Shown one piece after another: positions 35,311 through 43,123 of a DNA stretch of 64,000 nt; positions within the stretch are counted from its first letter, which is position 1; every line of letters starts with the position of its first letter. Where the stretch lies: positions 62,001 through 126,000 of the forward strand of contig NZ_PGGW01000061.1 in NCBI RefSeq assembly GCF_002794255.1, written 5' to 3'. This DNA is from Streptomyces carminius. GTDB taxonomy: Bacteria; Actinomycetota; Actinomycetes; Streptomycetales; Streptomycetaceae. Under the pieces are notes generated by a model. That model was not told the DNA's origin and did not search any database. It saw nothing but the letters and a program-made list of their open reading frames with translations. The position numbers were made by a program, and so were the translations under genes.

Positions 35311-37158
35311 TCAGACCGCGGCTGCTTCTCGCCTCCCTCCGGCCAGTTCCCGCAGCTTCCGCTGCGTCTCGGGATCGGTGGAGCAGAGCACCGTGCCGAC
35401 CATGCCCCGGGTCAGCAGCACCTTGTAGGTGTTGCGGATCAGGCGGTCCACGTCGTCGTCCGGAGTGGTCCTCTTGAAGACCGGGTCCTTGGAGGCCGTG
35501 CGGTCCGTGACCCAGCGGTCGTCGCGCCAGACCAGGTCCGGGCCGATGATCACGCCCGACCAGTCGTACTCGAAGCCCTGCGCGGTGTAGACGCAGCCGA
35601 CCTGTCCGAAACCGGCCGGGTCGGTGGCCCACAGCGCGGCCGGGGGCGCGCCGGAGACGGAGCGGTCGCCGCGCAGGTTCCAGGGGCGGGCCCAGTCGCC
35701 GATGACCACGTCGAGCGGCAACGGCTCGCCGGGCCTGGGTTCCGGGGACCAGCGCCAGCAGTAGCCGGCGGACATCCGGGCGCCGTAGCCGTGGTCCCGG
35801 CGGTCCGCGAGGAACTCCTCCATCTCCCGCGGGCCGTCGGCGACCAGCAGCCGCATGCGGTCGTCGGGCTCCCAGGCCACCGGGCCGCCCGGCTCCAGAC
35901 CGAGGAGGCGTACCACCCAGCGCAGATAGGCGTCGCTGCCGCCGCAGCGGAACTGGCTGTCCAGCGGCACCACATGGCAGTCCAGGCCCTTCACGGCGGC
36001 GGCCGCCCTGATCTCGGCGACCGTGCCCAGCTCGCCGGGTCGCACCACCTGGTGCTCGTCGAGGAGGAAGACGGGGACGCGTGCGGTGTCGAGGAGTTCG
36101 TCGACCTGCGATCTGCCGGTGCGGTGTTCGGCCCTGGTGTAGCGGTTGGCGGAGGTCTCGCGGATGCGGTGGGCCTCGTCGCAGATCAGCACGTCGAGGG
36201 AGTTCTTCTCGGCTGTGGTGAAGCTGTTGAAGTACTTGAACAGGCTCTGCACCGCGGGCTTGCGGGCCCCGGCGACCTTGCGCATGGTCCTGGTGAACGA
36301 CTGGGACCCGGTGGCGTGCAGGGCCGGGACACCCTGCCGGTACAGCTCGCCGAGGAGGGAGAGCGCGATGACGCTCTTGCCGGTGCCGGGGCCGCCGGTG
36401 ACGATCACGACCTCCTTGTGGTCGGACCGCTTCGCCCGGCGGACGGCGTTGAGCACCATGCGGTACGCGACCTGCTGCTCGTCGAGGAGGACGAACTGCT
36501 CGCGCTCGCGCACCTCCTGGGCGGCGACGGACATCAGCTGCCGGGAGGGAACCGTCCTGCCCGCCAGGAGCTCGTCGGCCGCGTGGGCGCCCGGGTGCCT
36601 GTCGCTCAGTCTGGCGCGCAGGTGGTCGAGGAACTCACCCCGGCGTTCGGCGGTGTAGAGCTGTCCCCGGTCGTCGGTCTCGATCTCGCGCAGGCCGCTG
36701 ACGCCGAACTCGGTGGCGTTGTGGAGGTAAGCGACACCGCTGACACGTTCCGGGTGCTCGGCGACGGCACCGTTGAAGTTGACGAGGTACTCGCAGTAGC
36801 GGCGGACCTGTTCGGCGGGGTTGAGGACGGGGTGTGCGTAGGCGTCGAGGTGGCACAGGTGCGGGTCGTCCTCGTCCGGGGTGGCCTGCCCCCACTGCTT
36901 CAGCTCGACCACGACGTACGACGGCTCCCCGGTGGCCGGGTGCACCCCGGCGAGCACGGCGTCGGCGCGCTTGCTGTTCAGCGGCAGCGCGTACTCGAGC
37001 AGGACTTCCACGCCGCCCAGTCCCGCGTCATTGAGCGCGGCGGCCAGGGCGGGGATGCTCCGTTCCCAGGACAGCGCCTCGGAGGGGCCGGGGCGGTGGC
37101 CGTGCGCACGGGTGAACTGTTCGGTGAGGTGGAAGAAGAGCGAGCCGTCATGCGCCAT
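35311..37158 (-). CDS. PD-(D/E)XK-like nuclease fused to DUF2075 DNA/RNA helicase (paralogue 2)
   Basis: A 615-residue paralogue of the preceding protein. The nuclease-like core is KRADAVLAGVHP (D66) and YVVVELKQW (E85, K87), again D-x18-E-x-K. The helicase domain has Walker A GGPGTGKS (255-262), VLICDEAHRIRE, DSQFRCGGSDAYLRW, VYTAQGFEYDWSGVIIG and NTYKVLLTRGM. It lacks the basic tail of paralogue 1. The start is ATG 37158 (MAHDGSLFFHL). Both genes read the same way, 2 first, but each has its own leader, so they are probably regulated in parallel rather than as one operon. Confidence 0.85.
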   Translation of the reverse strand: MAHDGSLFFHLTEQFTRAHGHRPGPSEALSWERSIPALAAALNDAGLGGVEVLLEYALPLNSKRADAVLAGVHPATGEPSYVVVELKQWGQATPDEDDPHLCHLDAYAHPVLNPAEQVRRYCEYLVNFNGAVAEHPERVSGVAYLHNATEFGVSGLREIETDDRGQLYTAERRGEFLDHLRARLSDRHPGAHAADELLAGRTVPSRQLMSVAAQEVREREQFVLLDEQQVAYRMVLNAVRRAKRSDHKEVVIVTGGPGTGKSVIALSLLGELYRQGVPALHATGSQSFTRTMRKVAGARKPAVQSLFKYFNSFTTAEKNSLDVLICDEAHRIRETSANRYTRAEHRTGRSQVDELLDTARVPVFLLDEHQVVRPGELGTVAEIRAAAAVKGLDCHVVPLDSQFRCGGSDAYLRWVVRLLGLEPGGPVAWEPDDRMRLLVADGPREMEEFLADRRDHGYGARMSAGYCWRWSPEPRPGEPLPLDVVIGDWARPWNLRGDRSVSGAPPAALWATDPAGFGQVGCVYTAQGFEYDWSGVIIGPDLVWRDDRWVTDRTASKDPVFKRTTPDDDVDRLIRNTYKVLLTRGMVGTVLCSTDPETQRKLRELAGGRREAAAV

Positions 37159-37192
37159 GACGGCGACCGTCTCGGCGGACGCGCGGAACAGC

Positions 37193-37287
37193 AAGAAAAG
37201 CCCCCGGGCAGCACGAAGGAACTCGTGCGGGTGGGGGCATGTCCTGGGAAGGCTCCACGGAGTGGAGCGGAAGCCCGTCGGGCCGCA
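37193..37287 (-). ncRNA. Structured leader of helicase 2 (candidate cis-regulatory RNA, copy 2)
   Basis: Same order of elements as copy 1: identical 19-nt block at 37287-37269, a longer variable hairpin GCTCCAC/GTGGAGC (37252-37268), block 37246-37222, hairpin CACGAG/TTCGTG (37212-37227, one G-U pair), and a closing stem GCCCCC with GGGGGC (37233-37238 with 37200-37205). Here the closing stem is followed by TTTTCTT (37199-37193), so it looks like an intrinsic terminator about 35 nt before the start codon. Confidence 0.55.
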
Positions 37288-37454
37288 ATGACGTTGTGAC
37301 AGAGGGTACCTGTGAAGCCGGCCGGGCCGAGAACCCCGCCTCCGCGTCATGGCCGCCGCGTCCGCCGCCCGACCGGCCGGTCTCCGTGCCCCCGGCCGGA
37401 GCCTGGAACGCAGGCTGCCGGGCGCAAGGCGCGGCAGCCTGCCCGGTGGTGGGG

Positions 37455-37712
37455 CTACGGCCCGCCGGGCGGGGGTGTGAGCAGCAGGCGCGGTGCCGGT
37501 GGCAGCGGCGGGGGCGCTTCCGTCTCCGGTGCGGCGCGGAACGCCTCGATCACGTAGGCGGCGAAGCGGCGGGAGGCCGTGACGCGGGCGGCACGCGGGG
37601 TGTCCTGGGTGCCCCGGTGGGCCAGGAGCATGAAGACCAGGCCGTCGACGACGAAGCCGGGGCGCAGCCGGCCGGTCTGCTGGGCGCGGCGGGCCAGTTC
37701 GCCGCCGCGCGC
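37455..37712 (-). pseudogene. C-terminal remnant of a TetR-family regulator
   Basis: The minus-strand frame ending at TAG 37455 reads ARRAQQTGRLRPGFVVDGLVF, then MLLAHRGTQ and RFAAYVIEAFRA, typical of the last third of TetR regulators (ARRAQEAGRLRPDF.. and RRxxxxxLxAFR). No DNA-binding domain precedes it; the sequence runs straight into an oppositely oriented oxidoreductase tail near 37710. The right border is approximate. Confidence 0.6.
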
Positions 37713-37823
37713 GGGAACCTGCGCGTGGTCGTGCACAAGGTGCTGCCGCTGGACCGGGCGGCGTCGGCCCATCGCCGGATGGACGCGGGGGAGGTGTTCG
37801 GCAGGGTGGTGCTGGTGCCCTGA
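37706..37823 (+). pseudogene. C-terminal remnant of a zinc-type alcohol dehydrogenase/quinone oxidoreductase
   Basis: The plus-strand frame to TGA 37823 reads NLRVVVHKVLPLDRAASAHR and ends EVFGRVVLVP, which matches the end of medium-chain dehydrogenases (..V.. ..PL..AA.AHR......GK.VL.P). Only about 38 residues remain of a protein of about 310. It abuts the tetR tail head-to-head, as if one deletion removed both 5' halves and the shared promoter. The left border is approximate. Confidence 0.6.
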
Positions 37824-37840
37824 GTGGGGCGGGGCGGTGG

Positions 37841-38281
37841 TCACTCCGGTTCGTACTGGGCGAGGACTCGGCCGAGCAGGCGGGTCAGGGTCTGCCGGTC
37901 CTCGACCGAGAGCGGCTTGAGCAGGTCGTCCTGCACCTGGTCGAGTACGCCGTCCATGCGCCGCAGCTGCCGGAGCCCGTCGTCGGTGAGCGTCACCCTG
38001 TTGCGCCGCCCGTGGTCCGGGTCCGGTGCACGGACGGCGAAGCCCTGCTCGGCCAGTTCGTTGACGGCCGCCACGACGTCGCTGCGATCGATGCGGCACC
38101 GGCGGCCGAGCTCCGCCTGGCTCGCGGGCCCGAACTCGTGCAGTGCCGCCAGGATGCGGTAGTGGTACCCGCGCGCCCCGGCGGCGGCGAAGCCGTCGAA
38201 CACCAGCCGGCGGGCGTGCACGGCCAACTGGGTGATCAGCCAACTCGGCTTCGCCGTCAGGCGCCCGGGGGTCTCGTCCAT
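37841..38281 (-). CDS. MarR-family transcriptional regulator
   Basis: A 146-residue winged-helix regulator. The MarR core is clear: YHYRILAALHEFGPASQAEL, GRRCRIDRSDVVAAVNELAE, and the wing DPDHGRRNRVTLTDDGL. It is divergent from the SnoaL-like gene, with operator-like repeats between. ATG 38281 has AGGATGG at a usable distance; ATG 38290 is too close to its G-rich site. It probably represses itself and the neighbour in response to a small aromatic ligand. Confidence 0.92.
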   Translation of the reverse strand: MDETPGRLTAKPSWLITQLAVHARRLVFDGFAAAGARGYHYRILAALHEFGPASQAELGRRCRIDRSDVVAAVNELAEQGFAVRAPDPDHGRRNRVTLTDDGLRQLRRMDGVLDQVQDDLLKPLSVEDRQTLTRLLGRVLAQYEPE

Positions 38282-38307
38282 GGCGGCCATCCTATCCGCG
38301 CGAATGC

Positions 38308-38351
38308 TGGTGCGACCAACACTCCGTCTGTAATGTTGGTTGCGCCAACAT
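38308..38351. promoter_or_regulatory. Operator-like inverted repeats in the marR/SnoaL intergenic region
   Basis: ATGTTGG (38333-38339) and CCAACAT (38345-38351) form a 7-bp inverted repeat with a 5-bp spacer. A related site TGGT-GCG-ACCA lies at 38308-38318. Both sit between the divergent starts, as expected for MarR operators. Confidence 0.65.
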
Positions 38352-38376
38352 CATGGAAGCAGTCGAAGGAGTCGTC

Positions 38377-38790
38377 ATGCCCACCGCCACCCGGACCGCC
38401 GACCGAGCCGAGATCGCCGAGCTGTTCGCCCGCCTGGCCAACCTGCTGGACGAGCACCGCCACGAGGACGCCGCCACCGTCTACCACCGCGACGTCACGG
38501 TGCGCTCGCCGCGGGGCGAGCTGCACGGCCTCGACGAGGTGACCGTCCACCTGAGGCGCAGCCAGGTCGAGGGAGAGCACACCCAGCACATGCACGGGGA
38601 CGTGCTGGTGCACGTCGACGGTGACCGGGCGGAGGCCACCGCGAACCAGCTCGTGCACTTCTACCGCACCGGCGAAGCACCCCACCGGACGAGCGGTCTG
38701 CGTATCGCGGGTACCGCCGTACGGACCCCGGCGGGCTGGCGGTTCAGCGACATGCGCATCACGCTCACCTGGATGCGGGAGGAGCCGTGA
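38377..38790 (+). CDS. SnoaL-like/NTF2-fold protein
   Basis: A 137-residue NTF2-like protein. Features are the N-terminal helix DRAEIAELFARLANLLDEH, the VYHRDVTVRSPRGELHG strand-turn, the central HMHGDVLVHVDGDRAEATAN and the closing WRFSDMRITLTW. Members are small hydrolases, isomerases or binding proteins; the substrate is unknown. ATG 38377 follows AAGGAG with ideal spacing. Likely controlled by the divergent MarR. Confidence 0.82.
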   Translation: MPTATRTADRAEIAELFARLANLLDEHRHEDAATVYHRDVTVRSPRGELHGLDEVTVHLRRSQVEGEHTQHMHGDVLVHVDGDRAEATANQLVHFYRTGEAPHRTSGLRIAGTAVRTPAGWRFSDMRITLTWMREEP

Positions 38791-38823
38791 TGCCGTGAGC
38801 GACGCGGCCGCCCGGCAAGGCCC

Positions 38824-39696
38824 CTAGCGACGGGGGTCCTCGGGCCCCTCGGGGGCGGTCACGACCTTGCCGCTCGCGTGGAGCGGTCCGGCCGGAGAGG
38901 TGGATGCCTGATTCCGTACGGCGGCCCCGGACACCTGGGAGGCCCGCGGGGGAATGAGCGGCCCCAGACAGCGGCCCAGCCCCCGCCTGTTGGCGGGCGA
39001 GGGCGGCCGGAGGGGTGCGTCGAGCGGGCGGGGCGGCGGCCAGCCCCGGCTGCCGTCACGCTCCGCCGGAGGGCGGTGGTCCCAGTCGAGACAGAAGTGC
39101 CCCGAGGGCAGCTCGTAGGGCGTGGGCCACCAGTACCGCCGGAAGGGCTCGCCGGTCTCCAGGCTTTCGGTCAGGGCGTCGAACAGCCCGGCCAGACTGG
39201 ACGCCCACTTGGTGGGTTCGACGGCCCCCGAGCCGATGCCCATCTCGTAGACGTGCCCGTAGGCCGGGCCGGGGCAGTGGTCGATGAAGGTGATCCCGCC
39301 GTCGTTGGGGTGCGCGAAGGCCACCCACTGGTGGGCGTGGCTGCTGGGTTCGTCCTCCGTCTCGACCCCCTCGGCAAGAAGGTCCGCCAGCCCGTCCTCC
39401 AGAATTCCGTGCTGGAGGACGATGTGGTCCACCGTATTGAGCCGGTGTCCGATCGGAAGGAAGGCTCCGGCGTGGAGGTTGTCCGGCTCCACGTGCTCCA
39501 TGACGCCGTTGTGCCGTCGCAGGAGTGCCCTCAGCTGGGGGTGGAGCGGGAACCCGAGGCGCGCTTCGAGCCCCGCGATCTCCTCGGCGGTGGCGGGCGG
39601 CAGCAGGGCCGCGTGGTCGACGGGAGCGTGCGCGGACAGCCAGGAGGAGAAGCGGTCCCATGCCGCGTCGAAAGCGGCGGGGTCGGTGTCGGTCAT
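38824..39696 (-). CDS. SMI1/KNR4 (SUKH) family protein
   Basis: A 290-residue protein with the SMI1/KNR4 core: ATAEEIAGLEARLGFPLHPQ, LRALLRRHNGV, FLPIGHRLNTVDHIV, and WVAFAHPNDGGITFIDHCPG. SUKH proteins are often immunity proteins of polymorphic toxins but many are stand-alone. The last 80 residues are Pro/Arg-rich and low in complexity; the true stop may have been extended by mutation. No toxin is adjacent. Confidence 0.85.
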   Translation of the reverse strand: MTDTDPAAFDAAWDRFSSWLSAHAPVDHAALLPPATAEEIAGLEARLGFPLHPQLRALLRRHNGVMEHVEPDNLHAGAFLPIGHRLNTVDHIVLQHGILEDGLADLLAEGVETEDEPSSHAHQWVAFAHPNDGGITFIDHCPGPAYGHVYEMGIGSGAVEPTKWASSLAGLFDALTESLETGEPFRRYWWPTPYELPSGHFCLDWDHRPPAERDGSRGWPPPRPLDAPLRPPSPANRRGLGRCLGPLIPPRASQVSGAAVRNQASTSPAGPLHASGKVVTAPEGPEDPRR

Positions 39697-39740
39697 GCCG
39701 TGACCCTAGGACGCGACACCGACACACGGCGGCGCCCCTG

Positions 39741-39765
39741 CCGTCCCGAGCCGGAGGAGGGACGG
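39741..39765 (-). terminator. Hairpin downstream of the SDR gene
   Basis: CCGTCCC (39741-39747) pairs with GGGACGG (39759-39765) with an 11-nt loop, 45 bp beyond the SDR stop. Confidence 0.45.
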
Positions 39766-39810
39766 GGCCGGGCGTCGCCGGTGATCACGCGGCGGGCGCC
39801 GCCCGCGCGG

Positions 39811-40557
39811 TCACAGCTGGTTCTCACCGCCGTCGACGTACAGGTTGGCGCCGAGGATGAAGCTGCTCTGCTCGGAAGCGAGGAAAGCCACCGCGCTGGC
39901 GACCTCCTCCGGACGACCGATCCGGCCCAGGGGGACACCCGCGGCGAACTGTGCCTTGGTGACGGGCCCGTCCCCCGCGGCCACGGCGTCGAGTGCGGGA
40001 GTGTCGATGGTGCCCGGGGAGACCACGTTGACCCGGATACCGCGGTCCTTGAGTTCGTTGGCCCAGGTCCGGGCGAAGGACCGGACCGCCGCCTTGGAGG
40101 CCGCGTACGTGCCGAACGCCGCGACACCGTCGTCGGCGCGCACCGAGGAGTTCAGGATCACCGACGCGCCGTCGTTGAGCAGCGGCAGCGCCTTCTGCAC
40201 CGTGAACACCGTGCCCAGGACGTTGACGCCGAAGGTCTCCTCGAAGTGCGCCTCGGTGATCTGCTCCAGTGTCGCGAACGACGCGATGCCGGCGTTGGCG
40301 AACAGCACGTCCAGGCCCCGGCCCCGGGCGCGGACCGTGTCGTACAGCCGGTCCAGGTCGGCCGGTTCGGAGATGTCGCCCGCCACCGCGGTGGCGCTCG
40401 CCGGGCCGATGGTCTCGACGGCCGCGTCCAGCACGGCCTTGCGCCGACCGGTGATGAAGACGTGCGCGCCCTCGGCCGCCAGCCGGACGGCGGTGGCCAG
40501 GCCGATCCCGGTGCTGCCGCCGGTGACGACGGCGGTCTTGCCTTCGAGCTGCCCCAT
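39811..40557 (-). CDS. Short-chain dehydrogenase/reductase
   Basis: A 248-residue classical SDR. The cofactor motif TGGSTGIG (TGxxxGIG), the NAG motif in FANAGIA, the serine strand VILNSSV, the catalytic YAASK and the PGTIDTP loop are all present. The arginine in ITGRRKAV suggests NADP(H). The start is ATG 40557 (MGQLEGKTA). It is divergent from a TetR gene, with two identical operators over its promoter, the common arrangement in which the TetR represses the oxidoreductase until an electrophile or substrate appears. Confidence 0.95.
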   Translation of the reverse strand: MGQLEGKTAVVTGGSTGIGLATAVRLAAEGAHVFITGRRKAVLDAAVETIGPASATAVAGDISEPADLDRLYDTVRARGRGLDVLFANAGIASFATLEQITEAHFEETFGVNVLGTVFTVQKALPLLNDGASVILNSSVRADDGVAAFGTYAASKAAVRSFARTWANELKDRGIRVNVVSPGTIDTPALDAVAAGDGPVTKAQFAAGVPLGRIGRPEEVASAVAFLASEQSSFILGANLYVDGGENQL

Positions 40558-40580
40558 GTCAATGACCTCCAGAGAATTCA

Positions 40581-40630
40581 GCACCGATCGGTACTGAACA
40601 AGACCGTAGCACATCCGCACCGATCGGTAC
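40581..40630. promoter_or_regulatory. Two identical TetR operators between the SDR and tetR genes
   Basis: GCACCGATCGGTAC occurs at 40581-40594 and again at 40617-40630. The core ACCGATCGGT is a perfect palindrome. The sites lie 24 and 22 bp from the SDR and tetR starts, so binding could shut both promoters. Confidence 0.85.
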
Positions 40631-40651
40631 GGAAGAGGTAGGATCGACGGC

Positions 40652-41260
40652 ATGGAGACACGGCGGAAGGCACCGGTCGGCCGGCCCAGGGGGTTCGACA
40701 CCGACGAGGCCCTCGAACAGGCCATGCGGGTCTTCTGGGAACAGGGCTACGAAGGCGCCAGCCTCACCGACCTGACCGACGCCATGGGCATCACCCGCAC
40801 CAGCATGTACGCGGCCTTCGGCAACAAGGAGGAACTGTTCCGCAAGGCCCTGGAGCGCTACACCGAAGGTCCCGCCTCCTACGGGGCCCGGGCCCTGCGG
40901 GAGCCGACCGCCCGGCAGGTGGCCGCCGCGTTCCTCAACGGCTCCGTCCGGGCCACCACCCGCCCCGGCTGCCCCGCCGGATGCCTCGGCGTCCAGGGGT
41001 CCCTCGCCGCCGGCGAGTCGGGAGCCGGTGCCCGCGACACCCTCACCACCTGGCGCGACGGGCATCTCGCCCTCCTCCGCGACCGGTTCCGGCAGGCCGT
41101 CGACGAAGGCGACCTGCCCCCCGACACCGACCCCGGGCTGCTCGCCCGCTATCTCATGACCGTGGCGAACGGCATCGCCGTCCAGGCCGCCGGCGGCGCC
41201 CCCCGCGACGACCTCCAGCAGGTGGCCGACATGGCCCTGCGGAGTTGGCCACCTGCCTGA
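40652..41260 (+). CDS. TetR-family regulator of the adjacent SDR gene
   Basis: A 202-residue TetR regulator. The HTH is LEQAMRVFWEQGYEGASLTD followed by LTDAMGITRTSMYAAFGNKE; the C-terminal part has TRPGCPAGCLGVQGSLA, typical of the TetR_C_16/YcdC-like group that senses reactive electrophiles through cysteines. It is divergent from the SDR gene and preceded by one of the two identical operators, so it very likely regulates both genes. Confidence 0.94.
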   Translation: METRRKAPVGRPRGFDTDEALEQAMRVFWEQGYEGASLTDLTDAMGITRTSMYAAFGNKEELFRKALERYTEGPASYGARALREPTARQVAAAFLNGSVRATTRPGCPAGCLGVQGSLAAGESGAGARDTLTTWRDGHLALLRDRFRQAVDEGDLPPDTDPGLLARYLMTVANGIAVQAAGGAPRDDLQQVADMALRSWPPA

Positions 41261-41443
41261 CGGCCGGAAAGGCCGGCGCTCAAGCCGACGGCGGGCTCGC
41301 GGAGGGATCGTGAGCGTGGCACCGGGGAGACGCCCGACGGGCCGCATGCCGTTCACCTGTGCCCGTGGCTACGCCGGCCTCCGGTACTGTCCGGGTGAGG
41401 CGCGGACTCGTGACGCGACGTTCACGGCGCTGTAGGAGGAGTG

Positions 41444-42028
41444 TTGACGGTTCCGGCTCTCGCCGACTGTGTTCCCCTGGACCACTTCGGCCTCACCTGT
41501 GTGCGGGATCTCTCGCCTGACGAAGTGTTGTCACGGCTGGGCGTCACCGACCGGGCCCCGTATCCGCACTACACGCCTCAAGAAGCGATCCAACGCTTGG
41601 GCCACGGTCACGAGAACCCGGCGGCACGTGTGTGCCACAGCGGAGAATGGACCTTCCTGCTTGACGTCGACGATCACGGCGTACTGCTCCGGACGCCTGT
41701 GCTCACCCGGCTGTCAATGGGCACCGAGGCCGTCTCCATCTGGAAGCTCCTCGACAGCACGACCCGGATCGCTCACGCGAGCAACGGCGAACTCATGGCC
41801 CACTACGACGACTGGATGTTCGAGCCTGCGAAGGGCACCGACCCCTCCCGGCTCAACCGTGCTCTCGCAGCCATCGGATTCTTCCGGGAGGAGAACGAGG
41901 AATCCGACGAGTGGTCTGCCCCCGAGATGGCGCTGCTGGCACTGGAGCGGGAGTTCGGCCTCGTGCTGCCGTCCGAGGTCAGCCGGGGCCCCTTGCCGAC
42001 GGTCGGCCTCCGGCACCTTCGAGGCTGA
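41444..42028 (+). CDS. DUF6461-like protein, unknown function
   Basis: A 194-residue protein resembling the Streptomyces DUF6461 family: LDHFGLTCVRDLSPDEVLSR near the start, EWTFLLDVDDHGVLLRTPVL, and the tail ALLALEREFGLVLP. Function is unknown. AGGAGG at 41434-41439 favours TTG 41444 as the start over GTG 41441, which is only one base away from it. It is convergent with the AraC gene. Confidence 0.75.
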   Translation: MTVPALADCVPLDHFGLTCVRDLSPDEVLSRLGVTDRAPYPHYTPQEAIQRLGHGHENPAARVCHSGEWTFLLDVDDHGVLLRTPVLTRLSMGTEAVSIWKLLDSTTRIAHASNGELMAHYDDWMFEPAKGTDPSRLNRALAAIGFFREENEESDEWSAPEMALLALEREFGLVLPSEVSRGPLPTVGLRHLRG

Positions 42029-42095
42029 CCGCCGGGGTCACCGGGCTCGCCGCGCCGGACTGTCGCGGACGGACGCCGAGCCGGCCGGCAGGCAC

Positions 42096-43028
42096 TCAGC
42101 GCGCGTTCCCGGTTCCGGGGGAAGCGCCGCCGGAGATGAAGGAGTCCGCCGGGGCGCGGCGGAAACGCCCCGGCGACACCCCGTACTCGCGCCTGAACGC
42201 CGCCGAGAAGGCGAACTCCGTGGAGTACCCGACCTCGCGGGCGATCGTGGCCAGCGTGGCGTCGGTCTCCCGGAGCAGCCGGGCGCCACGGCCCAGCCGC
42301 CAGCCGATCAGGTAGGCCATCGGCGGCCGGCCCACCGCCGCGGTGAAGCGCCTGGTGAACGCCGCCCGGGGCAGCCCTGCCGCCTCGCTCAGCCGGGCCA
42401 CCGACCACTGCCTCCGCGGGTTCTCATGGATCATCCGGAGGGCGGCGGCGACGGCCGGATCGTCCGTCTCCGGCCATGCGGCCGCACCCTGCTGCTCGTG
42501 CCACTGGCGGAGCACGTGGACGAGGATCAGGTCCAGCAGCGCGGGCAGGGTCGCCGCCGTACCCGGCTGCGTGCCGGACACGTCGGTGCTGAGGAGGTCG
42601 GTCAACGTCCGCAGGTGGGGCAGGCGGTCGTAGTCCGGCGACACCGTCATCAGAGGAGGCAGGGCGCTGAGGTACTGCGGGGCGGAGCCGTGCTCGAGGC
42701 GGTAGACCCCGCACAGGAACTCGAAGTCGAACGGTCCCGGCGCCGGCGGGATCGGCCCCATCACGGCCGGCGGCAGGCCTCCGAGGGCGCAGGGGACCCG
42801 GTTGAGGCCGTGCTCGGAACCGGTGGCGGTGAGCACGACGTCGCCCGGACGCAGCGGCACCGGTTCCTCGTCCGCGGTGATCAGCCAGCAGGTGCCCCGC
42901 AGGATGATGTGGAACCCGGTGCCGGCGAAGGCGGGAAACCGGAGGCCCCGGGAGTTCGACTGCCTGATGACGCGGCCGCCCGGACGCCCGACGCGCACCG
43001 TGCGGATCACTTCGCTCACCAGGTCCAT
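42096..43028 (-). CDS. AraC-family regulator with N-terminal cupin
   Basis: A 310-residue AraC regulator. The N-terminal cupin_6-type domain (FHIILRGTCWLITADEEPVP, LRPGDVVLTATGSEHGL) senses a ligand; the C-terminal pair of HTHs (WSVARLSEAAGLPRAAFTRR and ATLATIAREVGYSTEFAFSA AraC signature) binds DNA. ATG 43028 is used. It is divergent from the acyl-CoA-dehydrogenase-like gene across a short region with a palindrome, so it probably activates that gene. Confidence 0.92.
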   Translation of the reverse strand: MDLVSEVIRTVRVGRPGGRVIRQSNSRGLRFPAFAGTGFHIILRGTCWLITADEEPVPLRPGDVVLTATGSEHGLNRVPCALGGLPPAVMGPIPPAPGPFDFEFLCGVYRLEHGSAPQYLSALPPLMTVSPDYDRLPHLRTLTDLLSTDVSGTQPGTAATLPALLDLILVHVLRQWHEQQGAAAWPETDDPAVAAALRMIHENPRRQWSVARLSEAAGLPRAAFTRRFTAAVGRPPMAYLIGWRLGRGARLLRETDATLATIAREVGYSTEFAFSAAFRREYGVSPGRFRRAPADSFISGGASPGTGNAR

Positions 43029-43080
43029 GTGGGCGATCGTATCGGCGCGGGCGGCCAACCTCGTATGAGCCGGTACCGCT

Positions 43081-43092
43081 CGGACATGTCCG
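43081..43092. promoter_or_regulatory. Perfect 12-bp palindrome in the araC/acyl-CoA-dehydrogenase-like gap
   Basis: CGGACATGTCCG lies 32 bp upstream of the plus-strand start and 53 bp upstream of the AraC start, in the 95-bp divergent gap. AraC proteins usually bind direct repeats, so another factor could be involved. Confidence 0.4.
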
Positions 43093-43123
43093 GCCACCGG
43101 CGGCGGGTGATTGGGTCGACGCC

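Noticed and set aside
35125..37287. Leader repeats as insertion-sequence ends or attachment sites flanking helicase 2
   Set aside because: The repeats contain internally variable but base-paired hairpins and sit at the same distance upstream of each paralogue, which fits gene duplication with an RNA leader better. No transposase or integrase is present.
38824..39060. Separate gene for the Pro/Arg-rich tail of the SMI1/KNR4 protein
   Set aside because: It is in frame with the SUKH domain and has no start signal of its own; more likely a read-on extension.
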